A stretch of 64,000 bases of DNA from Intestinibacillus massiliensis (GCA_029267335.1 JAJUJC010000006.1:150262-214261); one strand, 5' to 3'. Shown: positions 46,405-55,971, counted from the first letter of the stretch. Program-made: numbers and translations. Notes: a model not told the origin generated them from the letters alone.

Positions 46405-49400
46405 TTATTTTACCAGATACCTATACAAAAATGTCACGATTTGTGCGCGGGTACAACCATCAGCGGGGCTGAAGGTTGTTGTGCTTGTGCCGGTGGTGAT
46501 GTCTTTGGAAACCGCCCACAAAACGGCGTTGGCATAGTAATCATCGACATTTACATCGCCAAAGGGGTTCGTCGCAGTTACAGTGAACTTACCTGCCGTA
46601 CGCCACAGCAAGGTAACGGTCTGACCGCGGGTCACGGTATCCTCGGGGCTAAAGGTAGTTGTGCTGGTACCCACCGTGATGCCCTTTTCCGTTGCCCACA
46701 AGACGGCGTTGTAGTAATAAGTGCCCTTTGTCACGTCAGTGAAAGGACAGTTCGTGGTCGTCGGCTCGGGACTGCCCACGGCCCTCCACAGGAATGTCAC
46801 GGTCTGGGCGCGGGTGCAGATGCCACCCGGGTTAAACGTGGTTGCGGTTATTCCAGAGGTGACGCCCTTGTCCAAAGCCCAGCGTATCGCGTCATAGTAA
46901 TATGCATCAGCGGGAACGTCGGTGAATGGCATAGCCCCCTTTACCGTCCACTTGGCAAAGACGGTGGTATCTGCTGTCAGCTTTACGCTGGTGATAGCGG
47001 TGGTTAATTTTGCGTCGCTGTACCAGCCGGCAAAGGTATAACCGCCGCGCGTAGGCTTATAAGCGGACAAATCAACTGTTGTACCCGAGGTTTCGGAGAG
47101 AGCCGTGATGGCGCTGCCGCCATTTACCTCAAAGGTTAGTTTGTAGCTGGATACGCTACCACCACGGCCACCGCCGGAATAGGTGACACCCTTGATGGCG
47201 TAAGCCGAGAAGTTTTTGGTATAAACCGTGAGCGTGGTCTTATCCTTGCTGACCTCAATCTTTTCGCCGTCGGTGTTGGCGGTGGTGGTCAGGGTCTGTA
47301 CCTCCGTACCGTGATAGCGGTAGACGGTGTAGCTGTCCTTACCTTGCAGCTCGGCGGGTAAAGTGATGACTGCAGCGAGCAGAACGGGCGAGCTGTTCAG
47401 CGTACTGGGAGTACCGTCAACCGTCTTAGTCAGTGTAAAATCAAGGAATAGATCAACACTGCCAGCCTTTTCCGCAATTTCCTTCTGTGCGTTATTTGCG
47501 CTGTCAGCTGCCTTGACCCCAGCGGTGAGCTTCAGTTCCACCGTCTTAGTCGCGGCATCGGTCTTATCCTGCTGGCTGAAGGCTTTTTCAAGATCGCCCA
47601 CCACAATGGCAGGAGACCCGGCCTTGACCTCCACCACGGAGTTCAGCTTGCCAGTGGGCATGGTGATGGTCTGGTTTGTAACCGCTTTATCCTCGATGAT
47701 CACCAAAACGGTCTGGGTCACACCATCTTTGTTAGCTGCCAGATTGTAGACGCCAGGAACAACATCTGCAAAGCTGTATTTGCCGTCCACGCCCGTGACC
47801 GTCTGGCCAATCTGCCGACTGCCCAGCATCAGGGTGACGACCACATTGGCGGCGTTGGCTGCCGGATCGCCCTCCAGCACCGTGCCGCCGATGGCGTAAG
47901 CCTTGTCGTTCCACAGCGCTTTTAGCGTAACATTGGAGGAAGGCTGCGTAAAGCACTCGCCGGGCTGGTAGGTTTTGCCGTTATACTGCCAACCGGCAAA
48001 GGTCTTCCCGGTGCTGGTAAATCCGCTCTCGGACAGAATGCGTACTGTACCAGCTTGAACTGCGTTCATGGAAACGGTGACACCTGTGCCGCCATTTGCA
48101 TCAAAGCTGACGGTGTAGGTTGCGGGGATGCTGCTCTCATAAATGATCAGTACCCCGATTTTTTGTGCTGTGCCGTCCGTGCCGCCGGCATGGCGATAGT
48201 TCGGGTTTGTAATCTCCGCATACACATCGTAGCTACCCGTTTCGGTGGGTGCCACTACCTGCTTGCCATTCTGCAAATATGTGAGCGTGTCACTGACGCC
48301 CGCGACGGACGGCGTGGCGGTAACATTAACACTCTCGCCTTTCTTCACACTGTTTCCGGTCAGGGTAAAACTTACGGGTGCTTTTTGAATAACAAACGCA
48401 CCGGTAGGATTGGTCAAAGTGTAGTTGCCAGAATTGGCTCCGCTCAGCTCCGCCGTAACGGTGTAGGTACCCGCATTTGTCTTTGTTTCCTTGAGCTGTG
48501 CTTTCACAGTAGTGTCGCCACTTTGCAGCCCCACCAGTTCAAGAACCGGGGACTTTTCGCTGCCGTCGTAAACCGTGGTCGTGTTCTTCCACAAGGCGGT
48601 GACTGTGTTTTGCTTAATGGTTAGCGTACCGACCTTGTGGCTGCGGGTGGCGGCATTGCTCTCGCCCGCAAAGCAGAAGTTATCGTCGGAGAGGGTGACG
48701 ATTACGTCATAGACCCCGACATCAGCCTTGTCCGCCGTGCCGCTGCCATCGGCAGGAAGCTTGTAGGTGACAGCGTACTTGTCTGTCGCAATGACCGGCG
48801 TCTGGCTTGCCGTCTGCGCTACGGTTGCCGTGTGCGCTGCAGCGTCATAGGTGTAGCTGTTGTCGCTAACTGTAAAGCTGATGGGCGCTTTTGCGATGAC
48901 CCAGTCCTTTGATACATTTGCGGCAGCAGTGGTATAATTGCTGTTGCCCAGCGCGGTGACCACAGCAGTGTAGCTGCCCGCATTGGTTTTGCTGTTGTTT
49001 GAATAGGTCAAATTAAATGTGTCGCCCTCGTCAACCTTATTGCTTACGGCGGCGGTAACGGTCTTCACCGTGCCGTCGTAGGTGAAGGGCGTTGCGGAAT
49101 CCCATGTCAGCGTCACCGGCTTAGGATTTACGGGGAGGGTGATTTTCCCGGTCGCCGTGCTGTAATTGGCCGTATCGCTGGGCGTGAAGGTCACTTCGTA
49201 CTGTGTCGATTCGCTGTCTGATACCTTTGGCGCAGTGGTGCCCACGCTCCAGCTGTAAACGCCGGGTACATTGGTTTTTGCCACTCCGTTGTAGGCGGCG
49301 CTGGCAGAGCCGCCTGTGAAGGTGCTGTCGGACAGCTTCTGACCGTAAGCAATTTGGCTGGCCGCTGGCAGCGTCAGTGTGGGCGTAGCCTTGGAAACGT

Positions 49401-52158
49401 CGATGGAAACCGTCTTTTCAAAGGGGGCGTAGTTTACGTCCTTCGGCGTGCAGATAACGGCATAGCCGGTGTTTGTCACGGTGGGGATGGTCGTGCCGGT
49501 TTTCCACGCATAGGTACAGCCAGGATCACCACCGATAAGTGTGCTATCGGATAGCTTTGCACCGTAGGTAAGACTGTCCGCCGTCGGCAGTGGAATGTTA
49601 TCCGCACTAGGATACGCTACGGCGTTGATGGTCAGCTTGTCCGTAAGGGACAGGCTATGTACCGTATCGTCCTGCCCGGAAAACTTGAAGTTGTCGTCGC
49701 TGAGCGTGACGATAATCTTATAGACACCCACATTGGTTTCATTCTCCGCTGCTGGCTCCGTGTCCTTTTGATAGGTGACGGTAAAGAGGCCCGCGACGGA
49801 CGGCGTCTGGCTGGCTGTCTGCGTCACGGTGGCTGTATGTGCAGCCTTGTCATAGTTATGCGTGCTGCCGCTGACTGCGAAGCTCACGGGCGCTTTGGCG
49901 ATGGTAAAGGTAAAGTTAAGGTCAGTCGTGTCGTTGCTGGTTGCCCAAACGTAATTTGACTTGTCCTTTAGTGCCACGGTGACCGTCTGCTGACCAGCAT
50001 TGGTGCGCTTGTTGCCGGTGATGGTATAGAGCGTGTTTTCCGTGAGCGTATAGGTCTGCTCGCTGCCGGTGTAGACAAAGCTCGTGGTGTCCGCCGTGGG
50101 CTTCGTCACCGGTTGGGGTGCGATGGTGAATGTAGCTGTCGCAGTACATTCATTATACGAAGCATTGGTGGCGAATTTAGCGGTCACCTCGTAGGTTCCG
50201 GCGTTTGTGGGGACGGTGGCGCTGTCATAGCCGGTACCTATATAGCGGTAAGTAACGTTGCTAGTGCCGTTGGTGTCGCTGACGGGCACGGGGCTAGAAG
50301 CCGTACCGCCATAGGTCCAGCCGGCAATGCTCACACTTACTGAGCCATTGGCCTTGCCGATCGTCACGGTTGCAACACCGGAGGTGGCGGTGGCGGTTTG
50401 GCCGCTATCTGTGCGTTTAGACGTAACTTCACAGTAGTAATATTCCGCTCCGACAGCCTTGCCTGTTGTCAGCGCGTAGCTAGCGGAGTTCGCGCCGTTA
50501 ATCAACGTGCCGCCTGTATTGCTGTTTGTGGAACTTTTATACCACTGGTAGCCGGTGATGGTGTGCCCTGCCGCCGGCGTGGCGATAACCGACACACTGC
50601 CCGACGTATAGCCGTAAATCAGGTTAGCGCCTGTCACGCTTAGGCTAGGCGCGGTGGCGGGCGTCAGTATGGCGCTTGCAATTAAATCTGTTTTTGCGCT
50701 TACCGTAATGGAACGGCTCGTCATGGTTGTGTTATTATCGCTCCATTTATCCCAAGTATAGCCGTCTGTCAGCGTCGCGCTGACGGTTGCAGTTTCACCG
50801 CTTAAATAAGTGCCGCCGCCTGTGACGCTCTCGATGCCTGTGCCTTTGGTTAAGTTAACGTCATAATAATTCACCGTGGCGCTCGTGTTTAAAAACGATA
50901 CGCTGCCGGTATTCACATAGGTTCCGGCATTATTTTTTGCCCACACATAATAGGTCGTGGCTCCATCAAGCCCCCCGAAGCTAATTACGCCGTTAGACGC
51001 GGCTCCAGTATTTTGATTCGTGGCGGCGCCGGTATCGGAGGTGGACAAAACGACATTGTCGTTTGATACTTCCGTCCAGGCCGTTCCGTTTTTCTGCACC
51101 GTCACGGTGGCAGTATAGGTCGGCGGCGTCCAAGCCGTGCTTAGCACGGGGTAAGACCCAGAGGATGTCCACGTTCTAAGATTTGTGCTTGCTACCTCGT
51201 TAACCCTTGCGTTAAGCGCTCCTAATAGAGAGGAGTAACTTGTCCCCCCAATAGTTACTTGTGAAGCTAGGGCATCTGTGCCTATAAAGCTGGAAATATT
51301 TGTTGCACTTCCGCCACCCTCAATACCGACCGATGCCGAGCCGGACAGCCAATAGCAATTTGATGCTGTCGCCCCCAAGTTTTCTCCGACAATTGCACCG
51401 ACCTTCACGTTAGAACCGCTGACAGAACCTGTGAAGTAACAGTTATCTGTTGACCCCGCCAGGGTTTGTCCCACAATACCGCCACTACAGTCTCCACTCT
51501 TTCCAGTTACAGATACGTTTGCCGTTGAATAGCAGTTTCGCACCGTAGTCCAATGTCTGCCTGTAATACCACCAACCCAAACGTTTCCGACATTACTTGT
51601 AGCGCTGATGGTGCCAGCAACAGAGCAGTTTTCAATAGTTCCCTTATTATAACCAGCAATAGCCCCTATCGCAGTATTGCTGTTTATATTTGTTGCAGTT
51701 ATTACGACATTGGTTAAGGCAATATTTCGAACCACTCCCGGCGCCTGCCAGTTTGAGATGCTACCGAATAATCCGAAATCACCATCTTCTCTATTTTGTT
51801 TTAAGTTTGAGATGGTATATCCTCCGCCGTCAAAGGTGCCTTTAAATTCCGGCCAATTTACATCTGCACCCCCAATTCCAATTGGTTCCCAGTTAGGATA
51901 ACTTGACAAATCAATGTTGTTTATTATCTTATAGCTCGCGGTTTTCCAATCGGGTATATTGTTATTGATCTGATACGCCACATAGGCAAGCTGGTCGGCA
52001 TTTGTAATGATATTGACTCCGCTTGTATTAAGAGCAAATGCGCCGTTTGCAGGATCGCCAGTGCCTTCTCCTACCGCCATTGCAGGCGAGGTTATGGTCG
52101 GCAGCAGGGTCAGCACCATACATACCGTCAACAGAATGCTCAATAATCTTTTTTTCAT
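46405..52158 (-). CDS. Giant SLH-anchored cell-surface protein with MBG-like and InlB-type repeats
   Basis: The protein has 1917 residues and a signal peptide at 1-28 (KKRLLSILL core, SPAMA cleavage). Residues about 90-290 hold GLUG-like turns (IGAIAGYNKGTIENC, VGAIVGENLG) of a beta-helix adhesin. Residues about 560-1290 are Ig/MBG-like repeats; two near copies (HTATVTQTASQTP near 775, HTATVAQTASQTP near 1105, each ending VTLSDDNF) show duplication. An InlB-type repeat (YTVSFDANGGTG) is near 1350, a prealbumin/CarboxypepD_reg-like domain near 1420-1490 and a second InlB-like repeat near 1672. Three SLH domains at about 1745-1917 would bind pyruvylated wall polymer. The gene overlaps the small gene upstream by ATGA and has AGGAGGAAG before its ATG. 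Likely adhesin or S-layer accessory protein; ligand unknown. Confidence 0.88.
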   Translation of the reverse strand: MKKRLLSILLTVCMVLTLLPTITSPAMAVGEGTGDPANGAFALNTSGVNIITNADQLAYVAYQINNNIPDWKTASYKIINNIDLSSYPNWEPIGIGGADVNWPEFKGTFDGGGYTISNLKQNREDGDFGLFGSISNWQAPGVVRNIALTNVVITATNINSNTAIGAIAGYNKGTIENCSVAGTISATSNVGNVWVGGITGRHWTTVRNCYSTANVSVTGKSGDCSGGIVGQTLAGSTDNCYFTGSVSGSNVKVGAIVGENLGATASNCYWLSGSASVGIEGGGSATNISSFIGTDALASQVTIGGTSYSSLLGALNARVNEVASTNLRTWTSSGSYPVLSTAWTPPTYTATVTVQKNGTAWTEVSNDNVVLSTSDTGAATNQNTGAASNGVISFGGLDGATTYYVWAKNNAGTYVNTGSVSFLNTSATVNYYDVNLTKGTGIESVTGGGTYLSGETATVSATLTDGYTWDKWSDNNTTMTSRSITVSAKTDLIASAILTPATAPSLSVTGANLIYGYTSGSVSVIATPAAGHTITGYQWYKSSTNSNTGGTLINGANSASYALTTGKAVGAEYYYCEVTSKRTDSGQTATATSGVATVTIGKANGSVSVSIAGWTYGGTASSPVPVSDTNGTSNVTYRYIGTGYDSATVPTNAGTYEVTAKFATNASYNECTATATFTIAPQPVTKPTADTTSFVYTGSEQTYTLTENTLYTITGNKRTNAGQQTVTVALKDKSNYVWATSNDTTDLNFTFTIAKAPVSFAVSGSTHNYDKAAHTATVTQTASQTPSVAGLFTVTYQKDTEPAAENETNVGVYKIIVTLSDDNFKFSGQDDTVHSLSLTDKLTINAVAYPSADNIPLPTADSLTYGAKLSDSTLIGGDPGCTYAWKTGTTIPTVTNTGYAVICTPKDVNYAPFEKTVSIDVSKATPTLTLPAASQIAYGQKLSDSTFTGGSASAAYNGVAKTNVPGVYSWSVGTTAPKVSDSESTQYEVTFTPSDTANYSTATGKITLPVNPKPVTLTWDSATPFTYDGTVKTVTAAVSNKVDEGDTFNLTYSNNSKTNAGSYTAVVTALGNSNYTTAAANVSKDWVIAKAPISFTVSDNSYTYDAAAHTATVAQTASQTPVIATDKYAVTYKLPADGSGTADKADVGVYDVIVTLSDDNFCFAGESNAATRSHKVGTLTIKQNTVTALWKNTTTVYDGSEKSPVLELVGLQSGDTTVKAQLKETKTNAGTYTVTAELSGANSGNYTLTNPTGAFVIQKAPVSFTLTGNSVKKGESVNVTATPSVAGVSDTLTYLQNGKQVVAPTETGSYDVYAEITNPNYRHAGGTDGTAQKIGVLIIYESSIPATYTVSFDANGGTGVTVSMNAVQAGTVRILSESGFTSTGKTFAGWQYNGKTYQPGECFTQPSSNVTLKALWNDKAYAIGGTVLEGDPAANAANVVVTLMLGSRQIGQTVTGVDGKYSFADVVPGVYNLAANKDGVTQTVLVIIEDKAVTNQTITMPTGKLNSVVEVKAGSPAIVVGDLEKAFSQQDKTDAATKTVELKLTAGVKAADSANNAQKEIAEKAGSVDLFLDFTLTKTVDGTPSTLNSSPVLLAAVITLPAELQGKDSYTVYRYHGTEVQTLTTTANTDGEKIEVSKDKTTLTVYTKNFSAYAIKGVTYSGGGRGGSVSSYKLTFEVNGGSAITALSETSGTTVDLSAYKPTRGGYTFAGWYSDAKLTTAITSVKLTADTTVFAKWTVKGAMPFTDVPADAYYYDAIRWALDKGVTSGITATTFNPGGICTRAQTVTFLWRAVGSPEPTTTNCPFTDVTKGTYYYNAVLWATEKGITVGTSTTTFSPEDTVTRGQTVTLLWRTAGKFTVTATNPFGDVNVDDYYANAVLWAVSKDITTGTSTTTFSPADGCTRAQIVTFLYRYLVK

Positions 52159-52448
52159 GATTGCTCTTCCTCCTGTTTTTTGCTTGCTTGAACAGACGGA
52201 GCATTCTCAAGCCGTTTTGCGAACGAACCAAGCGCACCGTTCATGATTGTTTTATAACTGCATACGCCGTTTTTCGTAGGATGTTCTGTATAAATGCCAA
52301 AATCCCCATATTTGCAATACCAGCATTCTCGACGAGAGAACATGCGGCCTGTCTCCTGTTCAAAAAACTCGCAGTAGTTGTTGAGCCATACTTCAAGTCT
52401 GCCGGACGCAGCCTTTACCGTTTCGGTTATGTCACAAATATCACTCAT
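52155..52448 (-). CDS. Small cysteine-containing protein coupled to the surface protein gene
   Basis: The protein has about 97 residues, soluble, with no signal peptide. It contains CWYCKYGDFGIYTEHPTK, whose Cys-x-x-Cys plus a later Cys could bind metal or form a redox pair, and a charged C-terminal tail. Its stop overlaps the giant gene start (ATGA), so translation is coupled. The start is uncertain: ATG at 52448, TTG at 52454 (ideal 8-base spacing from GAGG) or GTG at 52460. I do not recognise the family. A regulatory or export-helper role is conceivable but unproven. Confidence 0.6.
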   Translation of the reverse strand: MSDICDITETVKAASGRLEVWLNNYCEFFEQETGRMFSRRECWYCKYGDFGIYTEHPTKNGVCSYKTIMNGALGSFAKRLENAPSVQASKKQEEEQS

Positions 52449-52494
52449 TTTCAAAATCACTTCCTCAAAGCTATATTTTCATACTGTATTATAT

Positions 52495-52524
52495 AAGAAA
52501 ACCACGGTCGAAAACCGACCGTGG
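52495..52524 (-). terminator. Terminator after the histidine kinase gene
   Basis: Arms CCACGGTCG and CGACCGTGG with a 5-base loop, followed on the minus strand by TTTTCTT. A TATAAT at 52486-52491 just downstream (minus strand) may be the -10 of a separate promoter for the small gene and surface protein. Confidence 0.8.
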
Positions 52525-52581
52525 CGTAATTGCAGAATATATAGCGTAAATGTTGAAACATGTCGTTTTACAGGTTAACTG

Positions 52582-53895
52582 TTACAGATGGAGAAGAACA
52601 CGCATCCTGAAAACACCGCTTTCGGATGTAAACTCTACCATGCCGTTATACCGTTCGGCGGTGTAGTGAATGCTCCTTGTGCCGGTCCCGCCGCCGGGCT
52701 TCTGCGATTTTGGGAAACCGCTTTCAAAGACGATGTTATCCGCACAGGCATTTTCAAATACAATGTGAAGCTTTCCCGCTCCGTTATAAACGAAATAAGC
52801 GATATTTACGGAGATAAATCTCTCTGTACCTTTAGGTGTACGCAGGCAGCCCTCTACGGCATTTTCAAAGGAGTTGGCAAGAATGCCAGCCAGCGCAACG
52901 CCGTCCATCGGAAGATTTGCGGGAATGTTCGCGTGTATTTCAGTTTTGATGCCGTTCTGCCTTGCCCGAGCCGCCCATCTTGATAGGATGGCATTAGCAG
53001 CAGGATGCTGGCAAACGCCCGACAGAACCGCACTTTCCGTTCTCAGTGTCTGCGCGTTCAGATAAGACACTGCTTCCTGTGTTTTTCCCCCCTCCAGCAT
53101 AGATAAAAGCGTATCGTAGTGATGGCGAAGATCGTGGCGGTCGCGCCGGGCAGCATTGACGGCATTTTTCTGCTCCTCTAGCTGTTCCTCCCAAAGCTTG
53201 TTTTGCTGAGCAAGGATTCTTTCCCGCTCCTGAGCCTCATATTTTCCCACAATTGCACTGATCGATCGAAAGATCAGCCAGTAGACGCTAAAAAACACCA
53301 AATAAGAGCTTACAACGAGATGCCAACGGTTGTCCGCCTCATACCAGTAAATACGGGGGTAATATAGAATAATGGCCTCGAGAACATAAAAGAAAAAGGC
53401 TGCCAGAGTGATTAAATGCCATTCTTTTCCCACAACCTTCACCAGTCTGCGGAAGCGAGGACGTAGATATTTGAAATTGAAAAGCAAAAGTGCGCCGAAC
53501 AGCACCGTTCGGTATATTAAATACTCAAACTGATATGTGAGCCCTGAGGCTTCAGTGGTGCACACATCCGAAAGATAGCATATTCCAAGATATAAATTGA
53601 ATTGAGTAAACATGACAAAAAGCGATACTGCCCATTTGTCCGCGGAACAGATGATAAGCAGAAGCAGACACAGCCCGATTTCAACGGGTATAATCAGGCG
53701 TTCTGCCATTTCCTGTCCATATGCAAACAGAAAGGCACAATATGCCCCGGCAACCGCAATATAAATCGCAACGGTAATTGCAACCCGTTTTCTTTTCGGT
53801 TCCTTCAGCTCTATGAGCGAAAAGAAAAACAGGCTGACATAAGCTGCCGTCTGTAAAAACCTCAAGAGCACCAACACACCTAAAAGTATACGCAT
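52582..53895 (-). CDS. Sensor histidine kinase, AgrC/LytS-like (GHKL type)
   Basis: The 437-residue protein has about six N-terminal membrane helices (1-215), then a coiled coil with the phosphoacceptor box RRDRHDLRHHYDTLL near 250, and a GHKL ATPase domain with N-box ANSFENAVEGC near 340 and glycine box GGGTGTRSIHYTAERY near 405. This layout is that of peptide-pheromone or cell-wall sensors paired with LytTR regulators. No agrB/agrD-like pheromone genes are beside it. It begins 12 bases after the regulator stop, so they form one operon. Confidence 0.9.
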   Translation of the reverse strand: MRILLGVLVLLRFLQTAAYVSLFFFSLIELKEPKRKRVAITVAIYIAVAGAYCAFLFAYGQEMAERLIIPVEIGLCLLLLIICSADKWAVSLFVMFTQFNLYLGICYLSDVCTTEASGLTYQFEYLIYRTVLFGALLLFNFKYLRPRFRRLVKVVGKEWHLITLAAFFFYVLEAIILYYPRIYWYEADNRWHLVVSSYLVFFSVYWLIFRSISAIVGKYEAQERERILAQQNKLWEEQLEEQKNAVNAARRDRHDLRHHYDTLLSMLEGGKTQEAVSYLNAQTLRTESAVLSGVCQHPAANAILSRWAARARQNGIKTEIHANIPANLPMDGVALAGILANSFENAVEGCLRTPKGTERFISVNIAYFVYNGAGKLHIVFENACADNIVFESGFPKSQKPGGGTGTRSIHYTAERYNGMVEFTSESGVFRMRVLLHL

Positions 53896-53907
53896 AAGGC
53901 TCCCCCC

Positions 53908-54630
53908 TCAGAAGCCGCAGCTGTAATCCATGTACAGCTTTTTTAGTTCTGTGTATTTTCGGCTAAGTATCGGAATCCTAGCACCAGAAGAAAAGGCAAC
54001 GCCTTTGGATGAGAGCTCAACAATGTAGTCCATATTTATGATATAGGTACTGCCGCATTTGTAAAAACGCGGCTCTTCTTCGAGCAATTCAAATAGCTCG
54101 GTTGAGGATTTGCGAACACTGATTACTCTGCCGTCTGACAAATGTAATTTCTGAACATGGTTATCTGTTTCGGAGTATACCAGCTTGTTCAAGTCCACTC
54201 GGCTGATACCATCCGTTGATTTGATTGTAATATAAACTTCATCTTTTTTTGTGAGCTTATCCATCACCTTGTCAAGCGCCGAAAAGAATTCCTTTTCGGA
54301 ATAAGGCTTGACCAGATAATGTGTGGCATCCAATGAAAAAGCGTCTATCGCATGGTCACGCGAGGTGGTCAGAAAGATAATCTCGCACTTTTCACCCATA
54401 GCGCGCAGTTCCCGTGCTGCATCTGTGCCTAGAATACCGTCCATATAAACATCCAGCAGCAATAAATCAAATCCACCACTTTCTGACACAAAAGAAAGCA
54501 ACTCTAGTGGGGCAGCGAAGGACTGGATTTTTATTTCATATTGCGAGTGTTCAAGAGCATATTGCGTTAGCAAGCTCTTAGCTCGTTCAAGCTGCTGCAA
54601 TTCGTCGTCGCATATTGCAATACTAATCAT
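53908..54630 (-). CDS. LytTR family response regulator, AgrA-like
   Basis: The 240-residue protein has a receiver domain with acidic pocket Asp8/Asp9, phosphoacceptor Asp60 (LLLLDVYMDG) and the switch Lys in LVKPYS near 109, followed by a LytTR DNA-binding domain (about 135-235, with RVDLNKLVYSE and FYKCGSTYIINMDYI). Expected to bind direct repeats upstream of target promoters. The obvious local candidate target is the adjacent SLH surface protein operon. AAAAGGAG precedes the ATG. Confidence 0.92.
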   Translation of the reverse strand: MISIAICDDELQQLERAKSLLTQYALEHSQYEIKIQSFAAPLELLSFVSESGGFDLLLLDVYMDGILGTDAARELRAMGEKCEIIFLTTSRDHAIDAFSLDATHYLVKPYSEKEFFSALDKVMDKLTKKDEVYITIKSTDGISRVDLNKLVYSETDNHVQKLHLSDGRVISVRKSSTELFELLEEEPRFYKCGSTYIINMDYIVELSSKGVAFSSGARIPILSRKYTELKKLYMDYSCGF

Positions 54631-54668
54631 CGGTCTGCTCCTTTTCTCTATAAAAGCTGCTTTGTAGA

Positions 54669-55140
54669 TTGATAAATAATTTTAACATAGGATATAACAG
54701 GTTACAAACAAAAATCGACTATATTTTCAGTTACGAAAAACATAAAGCTGTGCCGGGACGTTTCTGGTTTTATATGATACGGTTCGCACATAAACACTTT
54801 AAAATATCTGAGCCTGATTATTCCTATTGGGAACCGCGCGGCTGGCACGGAAAACAAAGCCCGTGGAAAACAGCAATTAATCTGGCAATCTGGAACGGCA
54901 GGAACGCAAATGAACATACCGGAAATCAAACGAGAAATTTTTGAACCGGCGCTAGTGCTGGCCTGAAGGTGTTTCTCAAGTTTGAAGCGCCTAATTACAG
55001 CACAGAGGGTATGTACGACGTGAAAGAAGAACGGCTGCTGCCCAATGGCAAAAATTTAATGCAACTGAACTGCAAATTCTGACAATTCTTTGAATGTTAC
55101 GAGCACGATGGCGAGCTCAGAGCGTTTTCCGAGCTTCGCA
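54669..55140 (+). pseudogene. Decayed gene fragments right of the regulator gene
   Basis: From about 54700 an open frame reads KHFKISEPDYSYWEPRGW and ends near 54944. A second, overlapping frame (MNIPEIKREIFEPALVLA) is cut by a stop, then coding-like sequence resumes in another frame as FLKFEAPNYSTEGMYDV and is stopped again near 55080. Several frames broken in under 500 bases mark this as decayed DNA. The second piece is faintly reminiscent of GNAT-type or mobile-element cargo proteins, but I cannot assign it. Confidence 0.4.
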
Positions 55141-55160
55141 GTTTTGTTTATAACGCATAT

Positions 55161-55200
55161 ACAAAAAGCGCAGTGATTTGCTTGTCACTGCGCTTTTTGT
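55161..55200. terminator. Strong bidirectional hairpin at the right end of the island
   Basis: Perfect 16-base arms starting ACAAAAAGCGCAGTGA with an 8-base loop. It follows the decayed fragments, so it is probably the surviving terminator of a lost gene. Confidence 0.85.
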
Positions 55201-55449
55201 CACATGTTTTATTAAATGTTTTATTAAAAAGTTGACATGTATTATACAAATCTTTGCTTTGATAATATTAGTTTAAATATTATATAAAACATCTTAACAG
55301 TTATCGGCAAGTATACCGGCCATATGCTGACTTGCCCTGCACCTGCGCCTATTGGCAATTTGCCTCCTACGCCTTGCGTTCTGCGCCGTCTTTGCTGCAA
55401 GAATGGCCATCCACCGCTAAACGGAATATATAATTTAATTTGTCTGATC
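55201..55449. other. AT-rich junction between the island and luxS
   Basis: 55201-55300 is very AT-rich and contains a direct repeat ATGTTTTATTAA (twice, 55204-55228). 55320-55440 returns to core-like base composition but has no gene. The sharp change in composition fits an island boundary. Confidence 0.4.
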
Positions 55450-55908
55450 TCACTCCGGATAGACCAGTTTTTCCGGCGTCCAGTCTGCGAGGATCGGCAT
55501 CATGCTGCGCGCGATGTTTTTTGCGCCCGCAAGGTCATGCTCGCGGTAGTTGCCGCACTCGATGCGGCTTGCTCCCGGGATCGTGTCCTCGAATGCCGCG
55601 ACAAAATCGAGCGTTTCGCGCACCAGACGGATCGCGTCGGCGTGCTCCATATCGCGCACGAGGAAATAGAAGCCCGTGCGGCAGCCCATCGGACCGCAGT
55701 AGATGATCTTATCCTTGAGGTCGCTGTTGCGCGTGTAGGTCGCAAACAGGTGCTCAAAGGTGTGCATCGCGGCGTTTTCGAGATAGACGCCGCCGTTGGG
55801 CAGCACCATACGCACGTCATAGGTGGTGATGTCGCCGTCGACGCGGGAAACATACATCCCCGGCGTCAGGGTGTCGTGATTGACCGTAAAGCTCGCAATC
55901 CGTTCCAT
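55450..55908 (-). CDS. luxS: S-ribosylhomocysteine lyase (AI-2 synthase)
   Basis: The 152-residue protein keeps all key residues: metal ligands His49 and His53 (HTFEHLF) and Cys118 (ECGNYREHD), catalytic Glu52 and Cys76 (GPMGCRTGF). Cleaves S-ribosylhomocysteine to homocysteine and DPD, the AI-2 precursor. It is transcribed divergently from mtnN, which makes its substrate, from promoters whose -35 boxes are one base apart. Confidence 0.96.
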   Translation of the reverse strand: MERIASFTVNHDTLTPGMYVSRVDGDITTYDVRMVLPNGGVYLENAAMHTFEHLFATYTRNSDLKDKIIYCGPMGCRTGFYFLVRDMEHADAIRLVRETLDFVAAFEDTIPGASRIECGNYREHDLAGAKNIARSMMPILADWTPEKLVYPE

Positions 55909-55943
55909 GCTCTTGATTCTCCGTTTCTCATGCTTTTCTTCTT

Positions 55944-55971
55944 ATTATAACGGTTTTCTTGACGGATGCAA
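55944..55971 (-). promoter_or_regulatory. Promoter of luxS
   Basis: Minus-strand TTGCAT (55966-55971), 16 bases, TATAAT (55944-55949). Its -35 box lies beside that of the mtnN promoter, so one RNA polymerase should exclude the other. Confidence 0.65.

Noticed and set aside
46405..52158. Repeats in this interval considered as a CRISPR array
   Set aside because: The repeats are coding, in frame and irregularly spaced within one long protein with signal peptide and SLH domains.
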